Shown: piece after piece, positions 29,300-38,321 of the stretch
Position numbering within the stretch: position 1 is the first letter of the stretch
Layout: the number at the start of each line of letters is the position of its first letter
Origin: Christensenellaceae bacterium
GTDB taxonomy: Bacteria > Bacillota > Clostridia > Christensenellales > DTU072
Direction of reading: 5' to 3'
NCBI GenBank assembly: GCA_031259965.1
Contig: JAIRKT010000089.1
Span: 1-43,818, forward strand
DNA length: 43,818 nt
The notes under the pieces: model-generated
What the model was told of the DNA's origin: nothing
The model's input: only the letters and a program-made list of their open reading frames with translations
Database searches by the model: none
Position numbers and translations under genes: made by a program

Positions 29300-30177
29300 T
29301 GAACTCTATTAAAAAAGAAAAACAAAAACACCTAATTAAAATGATTATACCAATTTGTGCCGCCGTCTGTTTAGTTGTTATTGCAGCTATTGCAATGTCT
29401 GGATTATATGGTTGGTTTACAGAAAACAGAACACCATACGTTCAAGAATCAAACTTCTTTGTGCGAGTTGAAAGTGATCCTAATATCACTATAGATGCTC
29501 TAGATGTGAATGGTGCTCTCCTTGAAAATCCACCAACTATGATTATGCCAGGCGATTACCTGAGATTTCGTATAAATTTATTCAATCACAACACAACAGC
29601 TACAGTCAAGCGCACTTTAAATATAAAAAATCTGTTCGTGCTTTATCCTACACAAAAAGAGGTAAATTCTGTACCATTTGTTTTTGACAATGAACTCGTG
29701 AACACAGATAACTATTATATAACAGAAGGTCTTAAGTTCGATATATTAAATACAACTAATTTTTCAACACAAGCTGATCGTTACAACTTTTTCACAACAT
29801 TTATGGCTCCTGCTACAAACGCCCTTAGGTATTCGATCAGGAGTACTTTTAACGCCTATTTTGGTTTAACAGAATCATCACTTTATACCACCGCACTGCA
29901 AAATGCAACATCCGCAGAAATAGTAGCCCCACAGAAAAACAACGTGCTCCCTACACCTGCTCCTTTGACCATTTCCGATATGGAATCCATTACATATTTT
30001 AGCGTCCCACCTAACACAACCGATCCAAATTCAGCAGTCAAGGTATATTTAGTGTTGTATTTTGACCCATTAATAGGTGGCACATCTAGTTTCTCAGGAA
30101 CTCCTGTCTTCCTTAAAAATAGCAATCCATTCTATGGTCAAGATTTAGAATTGTATATTAATTATTCAAATGTGTAA
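29299..30177 (+). CDS. Secreted/anchored protein with SipW-type N-terminal motif
   Basis: This 292-residue protein has a hydrophobic segment (about residues 14-35) ending in GLYGWFTENR, again the SipW-substrate pattern. After it comes a beta-rich domain (SNFFVRVESDPNITIDALDV, then PGDYLRFRINLFNHN) like the TasA/camelysin arrangement, in which a 'PGD' turn precedes a strand pair. The start overlaps the upstream stop (TAATG), so all three genes are translationally coupled. It is the last gene before a 267-base gap. The likely role is a structural matrix component; this is inference. Confidence 0.8.
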   Translation: MNSIKKEKQKHLIKMIIPICAAVCLVVIAAIAMSGLYGWFTENRTPYVQESNFFVRVESDPNITIDALDVNGALLENPPTMIMPGDYLRFRINLFNHNTTATVKRTLNIKNLFVLYPTQKEVNSVPFVFDNELVNTDNYYITEGLKFDILNTTNFSTQADRYNFFTTFMAPATNALRYSIRSTFNAYFGLTESSLYTTALQNATSAEIVAPQKNNVLPTPAPLTISDMESITYFSVPPNTTDPNSAVKVYLVLYFDPLIGGTSSFSGTPVFLKNSNPFYGQDLELYINYSNV

Positions 30178-30444
30178 TTTAATTTGCACACAAACAATCA
30201 TTAAAAACAATATTTAAAATAGTACCATTTTTAATATGCTTTACACGTTTTGGAATTTGCAATCCAAAATCCACATAGCAATTTTTGAATAATCAAATTT
30301 TTTGCGCGCTTTTCGCAGAAAACAAACTTTTTATTGCAAAATTTGTGTTTTTGTGTTAAACTTATTGAATTATTTTGATGAACAACCTTGCTGTGCTTCA
30401 TTTTTATAACTAACTAATGAATGTTGGAGGGAATATTTTATAAT

Positions 30445-33054
30445 ATGAATTTAATTTTACGAAAAATTTCTGATACTGCAACTGATATACGCGCACACTG
30501 GAAACGGCCAGCCCCTAAAAATTTCATTCCATACCGCGAGATGGCAAATTATTCAATCGCTGGTTTGGGTTACAATTTTGTAGGAATATTATCATCATAT
30601 TTAGGGTTAGCTGCTACTAATACTTTTATTGGATCAGTTATAGGAATAAGGCCAGTCGATATTCAAAATATGAATATTGTAATGTCTGTAATAAGTGCTC
30701 TTTTTTCACTGATACGTGGAACCATCGTAGACAACACAAAAACTAGATGGGGAAAATTTAGACCATATATTCTCTTTTTTGGACTGCCTGTTGTAGCTAT
30801 AGATATTCTTTTTGTGTTCTTGCCATTTGAAACATACAGTTATACTGAAAAAATATTCTATATTATGCTTGTAAGTCTAGGACACGGTTTCTTAGCAGCC
30901 TTTTTTACCGACACATATAGTGAACTTAAATCCGTAATGTCACCAAACACAGAGGAACGTACGATTTTGATCACAATGCAATCTATGGTAATGTCCTTTG
31001 CACCCACCCTTACAAATCTTTTTGTACCCATTTTAATGGATAGCATACCAGGTAATTATACTAATGTTATAGCTTACAGATGGGTAATTGCACCTATTGC
31101 AGCCGTAGGACTTTTCTTTACACTATTTGCTGCATTTGGAACTAAAGAGCGTACTATCCTACCAAAGCAATACAAACCAAAGGTCCGCTTGGTTAAAGGA
31201 ATACTACAGATCTACAAAAACAAATATTTCTGGGTTAAAAACCTACATTCATGGCTAGGCTTTTTGGAGGGTGCGTTTGGCGCCTTGTTTGGTTGGATGT
31301 TTATATACTATCTGCAAGATATGCTAATGATGGGACTGGTCCAGACTATAAATGGTGTAGCAGGTGGCATTTGCATGCTGATAACTCCTTATGTATTACG
31401 GCGCATGGGCAATAGACGCATGCTCTTAATGGTTAATATTTTAAACGTACTATTTGTTACACTAATTTCGCTCACATTCAAATTGCCTGTAATGTATTTT
31501 ACCTTTAACTGGTTAAATACTTTCTTGAACATGTTTTATATTGTAGGCGACCCAGTTATGCATTGTGAAGTAAAGGATTATCAGCAGTACTTATCAGGTG
31601 AGAGACTCGACTTTCTTTTTGGATCCGCTAACATAATTGGCACACCCATAGGTATATTATCAGGCATGGTAATTCCACGAGTTTATGAATCAATGGGGCT
31701 TACTACAAATTATGATGTTTTATATGATCCTGCTGTACGCGATTCTATGTTTAAGATTCTCTGCTATTTATCTGTAATCGGCTCGATCATGAATTTGCTG
31801 CCTTTATTATTCTATGATTTAACGGCTATCAAACACAGAAATATAATTAAGGTGCTAAGATTAAGAGCCATGTTTAATGATTACATTTCTGAAAATGGCG
31901 ACGTCCCTGCCGATATGATTAAAACTAATATTGAACAAATCCGCGAAGCACATAAATACGCATCAATGGAAAGACCCAATTTAAAACAAACAAGGAGTAA
32001 TTTTCTTACACTATTAAAAACAAAACGTGGTGACACAACGTCTTCTGGTGCACATTGGAAGTCAATTAGAACTGCTTTTCTAGACATTTCCAAAGCTAAG
32101 GATCTATATGACGAAATTGACACAGCAAATATCGTATTAAATGAGTTGAACAAGTTCTCTACTAAGGAATTTGAGACTAAGGTTGAACTAGCTAATCAAA
32201 CCCTCGAATACTCTTTTAGCGATGTATTAAATATTCCCAATAAAATTTTAGATGACGCAAAAAACATACAATTGCCTGATCGTAAGGAATTAATAGCTAC
32301 TGCTAAGAGAAATCATGCATCAGATAGCAATATAGCCGAAATTCTAAAAACTATTGATAAAGATTACAGAGAACAAGCAATGCTTAGACGTTTTCAAATC
32401 AATCGTGCAAAAGGCCTTTTGAAAATGCGAAATCTCTCTCTCAAATATTATCCAAATGGATTAACCGTACCAGACCCACAGGTTTATAAAGATGCACAAA
32501 ACATGCCTGCCTCAAATAATAATGAGCGGAAACTCAAATTCAAAGCTCTAAAAGCAGCTGAAAGCGCCATAAATCTTTATCACAGAACTGCCGAAGTATA
32601 TATAGATGCACAAAACCTAATTCAACATAAAAGGGCTTATCTGGCCTTTCCTGAAATTGCAGAGCGTTATGAAGAAGCTTGCAAAATTGTCGATGAGCAA
32701 GAGAAATTGCGCCTCGAAAAAGAAGAGCAAGCAAAAAATGAAAAACGCGCGGAACTAGATAGAGTACGAGCCGAGCGCTTTGCAAAATTTTCACCAGCAA
32801 AGCAAGCGCGTATCTTAAAAAAGCAAGCACTAAAGGATGAAATGGAGAGACAAAAGAAAGACTCTGAACCGGTTGATTCTAAGGAATCAGACGACTTGCA
32901 AGATTCTAATATAACAGTTGATGAAAATGTAATCATAGATGCTGAAAAATCAACCACTGATGTGACAGAAGAAACTAGTCAAATCTCGACATCTGAGCCT
33001 GACTCTGATAATAATCGTAAAGATTCTAACACTAATAATGAGGAGAATAAATAA
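30445..33054 (+). CDS. GPH-family transporter homologue with long C-terminal coiled-coil tail
   Basis: About 869 residues. Residues 1-460 form a GPH/MFS_2 transporter with about 12 membrane helices; the conserved region reads RGTIVDNTKTRWGKFRPYI (about 90-108). GPH proteins normally end near residue 500. Here a further 400 cytoplasmic residues follow: helical segments, then a Lys/Glu/Arg-rich coiled coil (about 750-820, EEQAKNEKRAELDRVRAERF) and a low-complexity acidic end (SDNNRKDSNTNNEENK). I chose ATG 30445, which has GGAGGG 13 bases upstream; ATG 30421 has no ribosome site. It overlaps the start region of the lipoprotein gene. The tail may make it a sensor or scaffold; the function is unknown. 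Confidence 0.85.
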   Translation: MNLILRKISDTATDIRAHWKRPAPKNFIPYREMANYSIAGLGYNFVGILSSYLGLAATNTFIGSVIGIRPVDIQNMNIVMSVISALFSLIRGTIVDNTKTRWGKFRPYILFFGLPVVAIDILFVFLPFETYSYTEKIFYIMLVSLGHGFLAAFFTDTYSELKSVMSPNTEERTILITMQSMVMSFAPTLTNLFVPILMDSIPGNYTNVIAYRWVIAPIAAVGLFFTLFAAFGTKERTILPKQYKPKVRLVKGILQIYKNKYFWVKNLHSWLGFLEGAFGALFGWMFIYYLQDMLMMGLVQTINGVAGGICMLITPYVLRRMGNRRMLLMVNILNVLFVTLISLTFKLPVMYFTFNWLNTFLNMFYIVGDPVMHCEVKDYQQYLSGERLDFLFGSANIIGTPIGILSGMVIPRVYESMGLTTNYDVLYDPAVRDSMFKILCYLSVIGSIMNLLPLLFYDLTAIKHRNIIKVLRLRAMFNDYISENGDVPADMIKTNIEQIREAHKYASMERPNLKQTRSNFLTLLKTKRGDTTSSGAHWKSIRTAFLDISKAKDLYDEIDTANIVLNELNKFSTKEFETKVELANQTLEYSFSDVLNIPNKILDDAKNIQLPDRKELIATAKRNHASDSNIAEILKTIDKDYREQAMLRRFQINRAKGLLKMRNLSLKYYPNGLTVPDPQVYKDAQNMPASNNNERKLKFKALKAAESAINLYHRTAEVYIDAQNLIQHKRAYLAFPEIAERYEEACKIVDEQEKLRLEKEEQAKNEKRAELDRVRAERFAKFSPAKQARILKKQALKDEMERQKKDSEPVDSKESDDLQDSNITVDENVIIDAEKSTTDVTEETSQISTSEPDSDNNRKDSNTNNEENK

Positions 33055-33058
33055 TCAT

Positions 33059-33943
33059 ATGAAAAAATTAACTATCATTTCAATTCTTCTTATCTTAACA
33101 ATAATATTGTCAGTTAATTTAACATCTTGCGCAAAACCGATTTCAATAGAAGAAGGATTGAAAGCTTTTGATGAAGCTTTACTTAACTCACTAAAGGCTG
33201 AACTCTACTACATTAAAGAAAAAATTAATGACGATGGTAGTGATGACAACTTTCCTAAATATTTCAACGAGAAGTTCATAAATGTATATGGAGAATATAA
33301 GGAAACAGAAAAGGATTCGGGAGAATATGCCGCTGTAAAAGACGAGAATGGAAGAATTAACGATTTCACAATATTTTTTAAAGAAAATATTAATGTTAAC
33401 TCATCAGAAGTTATGTTAAAGCGCATTTTCGTTGGACTCTCACCATCATCAAAAAAGAATGATTCTAAATATTATTTGTTTACTGAAACTAAAAAAGATA
33501 ATGTCGACGACTACACTCGAAACATACAGGAAATGACGCCTTATGAATTCTTTGATAGCGATTCATTTGCCCCATATAAACTTAGGGTGTTTTTAAAAGA
33601 GCTCCTTAGACTAGATCATTCTGATATGCTTTTTGTTAGCAAAGATCCTGCTATAAAAAACGGAGTAGGCATTACACTTAAATTCAATATTTCGGATGAA
33701 TATTTGGAAAATTATAAGAATGAATTCGGAACAGTATCGAGATTGTCTGGTAATAAATATGTTAAAGTAGAGATTATTAATAACAAAATTTCCCAATTAA
33801 CTGTATTTCGCGATGGTAAAATCAAAAACACGGATGCTACAATCGAGGTAGAACCTTACACTTTAAGTATAACATATTTAGGGCCTATAATAAAAATGCC
33901 AAAGTATGACAGATCCGACTGGTACAATGATTCATTAATGTAA
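33059..33943 (+). CDS. Putative lipoprotein, unknown function
   Basis: About 294 residues. The N terminus is a lipoprotein signal: MKKLTIISILLILTIILSVN followed by LTSC, with the cysteine as the lipidation site. The rest is a soluble, Asp/Lys-rich domain of about 270 residues without a recognised motif. The start is ATG 33059 with AGGAG 13 bases upstream; an in-frame ATG at 33038, inside the end of the transporter gene, would spoil the signal peptide. It lies 4 bases after the GPH-like gene, so the two are co-transcribed and may form a membrane complex. Confidence 0.8.
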   Translation: MKKLTIISILLILTIILSVNLTSCAKPISIEEGLKAFDEALLNSLKAELYYIKEKINDDGSDDNFPKYFNEKFINVYGEYKETEKDSGEYAAVKDENGRINDFTIFFKENINVNSSEVMLKRIFVGLSPSSKKNDSKYYLFTETKKDNVDDYTRNIQEMTPYEFFDSDSFAPYKLRVFLKELLRLDHSDMLFVSKDPAIKNGVGITLKFNISDEYLENYKNEFGTVSRLSGNKYVKVEIINNKISQLTVFRDGKIKNTDATIEVEPYTLSITYLGPIIKMPKYDRSDWYNDSLM

Positions 33944-34026
33944 ATTTTAAATGGTCACCTACTCCCCGTGTAAACTAATAATGCTTCTGCAAAGTTTTAT
34001 TTACATTTTAAATAGCACTTTAGAGT

Positions 34027-34056
34027 TTGACAGAGTAGCGCATTATATTCTATACT
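34027..34056 (+). promoter_or_regulatory. Sigma-A promoter of rplI
   Basis: TTGACA (34027-34032), 18 bases, TATACT (34051-34056), giving a leader of about 155 bases before rplI. A reading frame of 63 codons crossing this site is probably not a gene. Confidence 0.6.
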
Positions 34057-34218
34057 TAATATATAGTTATATAACATTACTTTGGGTGATTGTTAAAACC
34101 ACAGAAATTTATTTTATACTTAGTTTTGTTTTCTTTGTGTGAAGTTTTAACAGTGCCTATAGAGCTGAATTTAACTACTATACTTGTATATTAAAGAAAA
34201 CAACAAGGAGAACATTTA

Positions 34219-34665
34219 ATGAAAGTAATTTTGTCTGTAGACATTCAAGGACACGGCAAACGCGGCGATATAGTTGAAGTTAATGAAGGTTACGCACGCA
34301 ACTATTTATTGCCAAAAAAACTCGCTATTGAGGCAACAAAGGGAATTATAAACGAATATAATCAAAAACTCGAAAGAGAACGTAAGTTAATTAAAGATGA
34401 AAAAGATCGTGCTATAGAATTAGGAAAAACTTTAGAATCTACAATAGTTACTATTAAAGTTAAATGTGGTGAAGGGAAACTATATGGTAGTGTAACATCT
34501 CAAGACATTGCAAACGCCCTGCATCTTTTAGGATATGATATAGATAAGAGAAAAGTTATACTAAAGGATCCAATCAAAGCCACTGGACTATATAGTGCAG
34601 ATATTAAACTACATAAGGAAGTTAATACAAAAATTAAATTAGATATTGTACCCGATAAAAGCTAG
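34219..34665 (+). CDS. rplI: 50S ribosomal protein L9
   Basis: The 148-residue protein has the L9 N-terminal domain MKVILSVDIQGHGKRGDIVE with VNEGYARNYLLPKKLA, a long connecting helix and the C-terminal rRNA-binding domain (GKLYGSVTSQDIANAL). AGGAG lies 8 bases before the ATG. It binds domain V of 23S rRNA. Normal length. Confidence 0.97.
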   Translation: MKVILSVDIQGHGKRGDIVEVNEGYARNYLLPKKLAIEATKGIINEYNQKLERERKLIKDEKDRAIELGKTLESTIVTIKVKCGEGKLYGSVTSQDIANALHLLGYDIDKRKVILKDPIKATGLYSADIKLHKEVNTKIKLDIVPDKS

Positions 34666-34807
34666 AATTTTCTTGCAGACAGCTTATATGATGACTCTTA
34701 ATCTATAAGGTTACAGACTCTAGATTCGAATAAAACTACTATAGGCTATATTGTGATTAAAATTATTTTTATAGTCAATACTTATATTCTGTTTATATAG
34801 GTGTGTT

Positions 34808-35275
34808 ATGTCATCGCAAATTCCAGTTATCATGTGTATAGGGTCAACAAGTATTATCGGTGATTCACTAGGTCCACTTGTTGGTGATATTTTGCGATAC
34901 AAACACCATGCTAAAGCATACATTTACGGCAGTTTAAAAAGACCTATTAATGGTATTAACTATCGTGAATATTTGGAATATATAAATTTTATGCATTCTA
35001 ATCCATTCATAATAGCTATCGACGCCTGTGTTGGTAGTGAAATTGATATAGGACAAGTCAAAATTTCAAAAAGTGGTATCAGGGCTGGTGCCGCATTAAA
35101 AAAGCCTTTTTCTCGGATTGGAGACATAGGCATTGTGGGAGTTGTCGCACTTAAAGCAGAAGACAATTTAAAAACTTTATCTGCTGTTAATATGGAAAAC
35201 TTGATCGATATATCATTAGCTGTTGCAACACGCGTGATTAAATTACTCGATGCCTGGTTTAAATTGCAGAAGTAA
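34808..35275 (+). CDS. yyaC: Putative sporulation protein YyaC (HybD/Gpr-like fold)
   Basis: This 155-residue protein matches the YyaC family, a fold related to the hydrogenase maturation and Gpr spore proteases: CIGSTSIIGDSLGPLVGDIL at the start, IYGSLKRPINGIN, IIAIDACVGSEIDIGQ, and GAALKKPFSRIGDIGIVGVV (motif with two glycines). YyaC is found in endospore formers and its reaction is not well known. A weak ribosome site (AGGTG) lies 4 bases before the ATG. It follows rplI by 142 bases. Confidence 0.85.
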   Translation: MSSQIPVIMCIGSTSIIGDSLGPLVGDILRYKHHAKAYIYGSLKRPINGINYREYLEYINFMHSNPFIIAIDACVGSEIDIGQVKISKSGIRAGAALKKPFSRIGDIGIVGVVALKAEDNLKTLSAVNMENLIDISLAVATRVIKLLDAWFKLQK

Positions 35276-35767
35276 CTATTAAGCGAGGGTCTCTGTTTAT
35301 TAACTATAATGCTATCTTTTTTTTAATCAGAACTCAATTTAAAATCACTATATTTGGAAAATTTATATGAGAATTGCTTTCATTTTACAATTACAATAGA
35401 TTGTCACTATTTTTTAATTTCTAAATTACAAATTCGGTTTTTCAATGGCTGCAAGCATTTTGTTATGAATATTAGACCATTGAACACGCGCCTTTTAGCA
35501 TTTCTACATAAGCGGTGTCTTTTTTGCGCGATTTTACATTTAAGGTGTTGATTGCCTCTATCAAACCATTAGTATAAAATTTAAAAAATCTTGTTTTAAA
35601 AAAGATCAAAAATTAGATATACTCCTTCTTTACATATAATTTTGAAAAATTCCAAATTTTAACAACAAACACAAATACAATCTTTGTAGTTAAATTAGTT
35701 TGTGAATTTAAGAGAGTTAGTGTATATTTAGTTAAATAGAGGCCTTTCAGCCTTACAAAGCATTATT
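35276..35767. other. 492-base gap between convergent genes, with a transposase-like remnant
   Basis: The yyaC gene (plus) and the DUF2804 gene (minus) converge here. Apart from the degraded fragment at 35472-35612, the sequence is AT-rich with no structure I can support. Confidence 0.4.
35472..35612 (-). pseudogene. Possible remnant of an IS transposase C terminus
   Basis: The minus strand reads FYTNGLIEAINTLNVKSRKK followed by DTAYVEMLKGACSM and a stop. The NG-x-I-E-x-x-N-x-x-x-K pattern resembles the end of ISL3-type (DDE) transposases ('SNG-x-x-E-G-x-N-x-x-I-K'). Upstream there is a stop after 11 more codons and no other part of the element remains. The match rests on a short motif only. 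Confidence 0.35.
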
Positions 35768-36808
35768 TTACCATTTGTTATGCACTTTCTCTGCAAAACC
35801 AATTAACCCATCAATGTTTATCTTTGTATTGTCATCTAAAACAACATATCCACTAAATTTACCAAATACCTGATGCGACACCATTGCAAGAATGCCAATG
35901 TTTACTGGACCTGCTTTGTCATATATAGGTTCCATTGTCAATTCCACACGATTGTCTGATGAAGTAATCCGCCAGGGGCGCATAAAATCGTCGCGACCTG
36001 CCTCGTCAGCTGGAATTGTGAATTCAACATCTTCAGTTTTATGTGCTTTGCCATTAATGAAAATCATATTTTCAGATGCAGCAGAAGTATTACCAAATCC
36101 ACAACCTAGATTCCATGCAATTATATCACCAGATGGAAGTTTTTCACTAAGACTACACCAATACCATGTGGATTCATATGGCCAGACTCCACGCCCCCAG
36201 TCTAAAGTGCCGAATGCGTCCTTAGGCTCAAAAACAATTTTTTCCGAACCAATCATCACGACACCTGACGCTTTCATAGCGTTAATTTTCTGATTGTAAT
36301 AAAAACAACCAGCTTTATCAAATGGAGTTGCAATTACCATTGAATCTGTTGGAAAATCAGTTAGTTTTATATGAAATGCAAGATCAACCTTTTCCTTGCC
36401 AAATTTTGGGAATCTCCCATCTAATATTCTAACGTTTCCATCATTTGCAAAAATTACTTCTGTACTACCACTCTTATATGAGACATTTCCTTTCACACTA
36501 GTAGAAGGCATTTTCAATTTTCCCATTGGGAATGGTTTTATACTAGAAACTTTTTCACTTTTCTTTTTTTCAAAATTAACTATTGAACAACTTGCGAGAG
36601 CTATATACCCACAATCCGAAATGGTTAAATCTAATGAGTTTTTTTGATCTGTTATAATATAATAGTCCCATTCTTTTATTCGCGCCCTTGGAGCTGTTAT
36701 GTCATTTCTTGAATAATTCCAAATCAGCTTTCTTGCAAATCCTGGTTCTTTTATGTTTCCATTTTCCAATAGTTTTTGTGGCACAGTAACTTCATGCATG
36801 ATTCTCAT
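35768..36808 (-). CDS. DUF2804 domain protein
   Basis: This 346-residue protein has the features of the DUF2804 family: a beta-rich lipocalin-like architecture, the region DAFGTLDWGRGVWPYESTWYW (in parts DAFGTLDWGRG and VWPYESTWYW), SGDIIAWNLGCGFGNTSAAS and a C-terminal VSHQVFGKFSGYV. No signal peptide or membrane segment. Reaction unknown. The start has GAGGTGA upstream. It follows the ketopantoate reductase-like gene by 35 bases on the same strand and is probably co-transcribed. Confidence 0.85.
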   Translation of the reverse strand: MRIMHEVTVPQKLLENGNIKEPGFARKLIWNYSRNDITAPRARIKEWDYYIITDQKNSLDLTISDCGYIALASCSIVNFEKKKSEKVSSIKPFPMGKLKMPSTSVKGNVSYKSGSTEVIFANDGNVRILDGRFPKFGKEKVDLAFHIKLTDFPTDSMVIATPFDKAGCFYYNQKINAMKASGVVMIGSEKIVFEPKDAFGTLDWGRGVWPYESTWYWCSLSEKLPSGDIIAWNLGCGFGNTSAASENMIFINGKAHKTEDVEFTIPADEAGRDDFMRPWRITSSDNRVELTMEPIYDKAGPVNIGILAMVSHQVFGKFSGYVVLDDNTKINIDGLIGFAEKVHNKW

Positions 36809-36843
36809 CTGGTATCACCTCTCTATTAAAGCTCAAAATCTTT

Positions 36844-37860
36844 TTAATTAATATCTTTGAATAATACTAAATTTTGAATGTCGGGTTTTAGTTCGCCCTT
36901 TTCAATCCTTTTGACAATTTCTACAACTTTTTTATTATATGGTACTTCCAAATTTGCCGCTCTTGCATAATCACAGACAACACCATTTATAGCATCAATT
37001 TCACATGGTTTATTTCTCTTAAGATCTTGTAGCATGCTAGCAGTTATAGATCTATGCTTCTTTATTGCTAATGGTATTATCATTAAACCTATCTTTTGTT
37101 TTATTTTTGATGAGTAGTCTAACAATTTTACAATATCCTTACCTTGAATTTTTGCAAATTTAATGCCGTTTGCGTGCCCTACCATAATACATTCTTTTAT
37201 TATTTTCTGAGCATACAATCTGCTTACTTTGTTATCAGCAATCTCACCAAAATTCATTCCAGTTAATGCGGATAAACCAGAGAAAGCGCTATTTATTAGC
37301 AGCTTAGTAAATCTCGCACCTATAAAATTATCATCTATCTCAACACGTCCCATTGTTTGCAAGAGCTTTTTAACTAATTGCATATCCTTATCTTGCACAC
37401 TACCTATAGAACCTAAAGAAAAAGTGCATGCGTCAATGTCAGATGTTAATTTGCAAACTCCTGGCTCAATCATTTCAGCACCCCATGCTATCGCACAACC
37501 TATCGTACGATCAGCACCTATTACACTCGCCACTCCATATTCTGGAATTCCGTTTTGAATGGTACATATTATTCCGTCATCTTCTAAAAAACCATTTAAT
37601 TTTACTACTGTGTCGTGGTTATTAATCACTTTAGTGGTTAAGAAAATCACATTATATTTCCCCTGCATCTCATCAGGTGTAAGTGCGTGAACCTTAACTT
37701 GTAAATCTATCTTTCCTGTAATGTGTGCTCCACTATTATTAAGTTCCGCTACATGTGCCTTGTTATGATTTATTAAATCTACTGTAAAACCTGCTTTCGT
37801 TATAAAAGCGCCCAACACTGTACCTAAAGAACCTGCACCATAAATTGCTATTTTTATCAT
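36844..37860 (-). CDS. 2-dehydropantoate 2-reductase (ketopantoate reductase) homologue
   Basis: 338 residues of the ApbA/PanE family, NADPH-dependent enzymes that reduce ketopantoate to pantoate in vitamin B5 synthesis. The Rossmann motif is IYGAGSLGTVLG (about residues 5-16), the middle part has TKV and QNGIPEYG, and the C-terminal half holds the catalytic lysine region FTKLLINSAFSGLSALTG. AGGTGA lies 4 bases before the ATG. No other pantothenate gene is nearby and the downstream partner is a DUF2804 gene, so a related substrate is possible. Confidence 0.85.
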   Translation of the reverse strand: MIKIAIYGAGSLGTVLGAFITKAGFTVDLINHNKAHVAELNNSGAHITGKIDLQVKVHALTPDEMQGKYNVIFLTTKVINNHDTVVKLNGFLEDDGIICTIQNGIPEYGVASVIGADRTIGCAIAWGAEMIEPGVCKLTSDIDACTFSLGSIGSVQDKDMQLVKKLLQTMGRVEIDDNFIGARFTKLLINSAFSGLSALTGMNFGEIADNKVSRLYAQKIIKECIMVGHANGIKFAKIQGKDIVKLLDYSSKIKQKIGLMIIPLAIKKHRSITASMLQDLKRNKPCEIDAINGVVCDYARAANLEVPYNKKVVEIVKRIEKGELKPDIQNLVLFKDIN

Positions 37861-38232
37861 TTTATCACCTAATCGTATCCATAAAATAAACTCTCATTTG
37901 CAATTCAAAAATTTAAGTTTAAATAGGCTTAATTCTTTGAATTGATTATATGCAAATGTATTTGAAAACTAAAAATATCAAAGCAAATGCATTTTAAGAT
38001 TGTTTTTTTACTATATAATTATATCATGCATATTATATTGAGTCAATATTAAAATCAATAGCCCCCATCTCTTGCAAGTCACAAATTAGAAATTTTTTGT
38101 TTAATCCTCCATCTTGTGTTAATAATTAATTCTCAAAAATTAAATTATTACTAAATCTTAGTACAAAATTTAAATTATCTAATATCTATTTTTCAAAATA
38201 ATCGATTTTTATCTCTCTTAAATGCAAATATC
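37861..38232. other. AT-rich gap between divergent ketopantoate reductase and ftsA-like genes
   Basis: No gene is seen. The sequence is very AT-rich and has several TGCAAAT-like words, common in other gaps of this window too. The promoter of the minus-strand operon must be here, but I cannot place it. Confidence 0.4.
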
Positions 38233-38262
38233 TTGACAATTCAGTAATAAATAATATATACT
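38233..38262 (+). promoter_or_regulatory. Sigma-A promoter of the ftsA-like/ftsZ operon
   Basis: TTGACA (38233-38238), 18 bases, TATACT (38257-38262), about 50 bases before the ribosome site of the ftsA-like gene. Confidence 0.65.
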
Positions 38263-38321
38263 AAATATACTGCAGTTTGCGCTATGGTTGCTGCAAGTGC
38301 GAACATCCCGAGGAACGACCT

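Noticed and set aside
30178-30444. Terminator between the surface operon and the GPH-like gene
   Set aside because: Only weak A/T hairpins (for example near 30285-30302) are visible, not enough to decide whether transcription stops or reads through.
33951-34142. 63-codon hydrophobic ORF between the lipoprotein gene and rplI
   Set aside because: No ribosome site, and it overlaps the rplI promoter; AT-rich DNA gives such hydrophobic frames by chance.
37861-38232. Repeated TGCAAAT-like words as a regulator binding site
   Set aside because: The same word occurs in many AT-rich gaps of the window (for example near 155, 4600 and 22890), so it is probably compositional.
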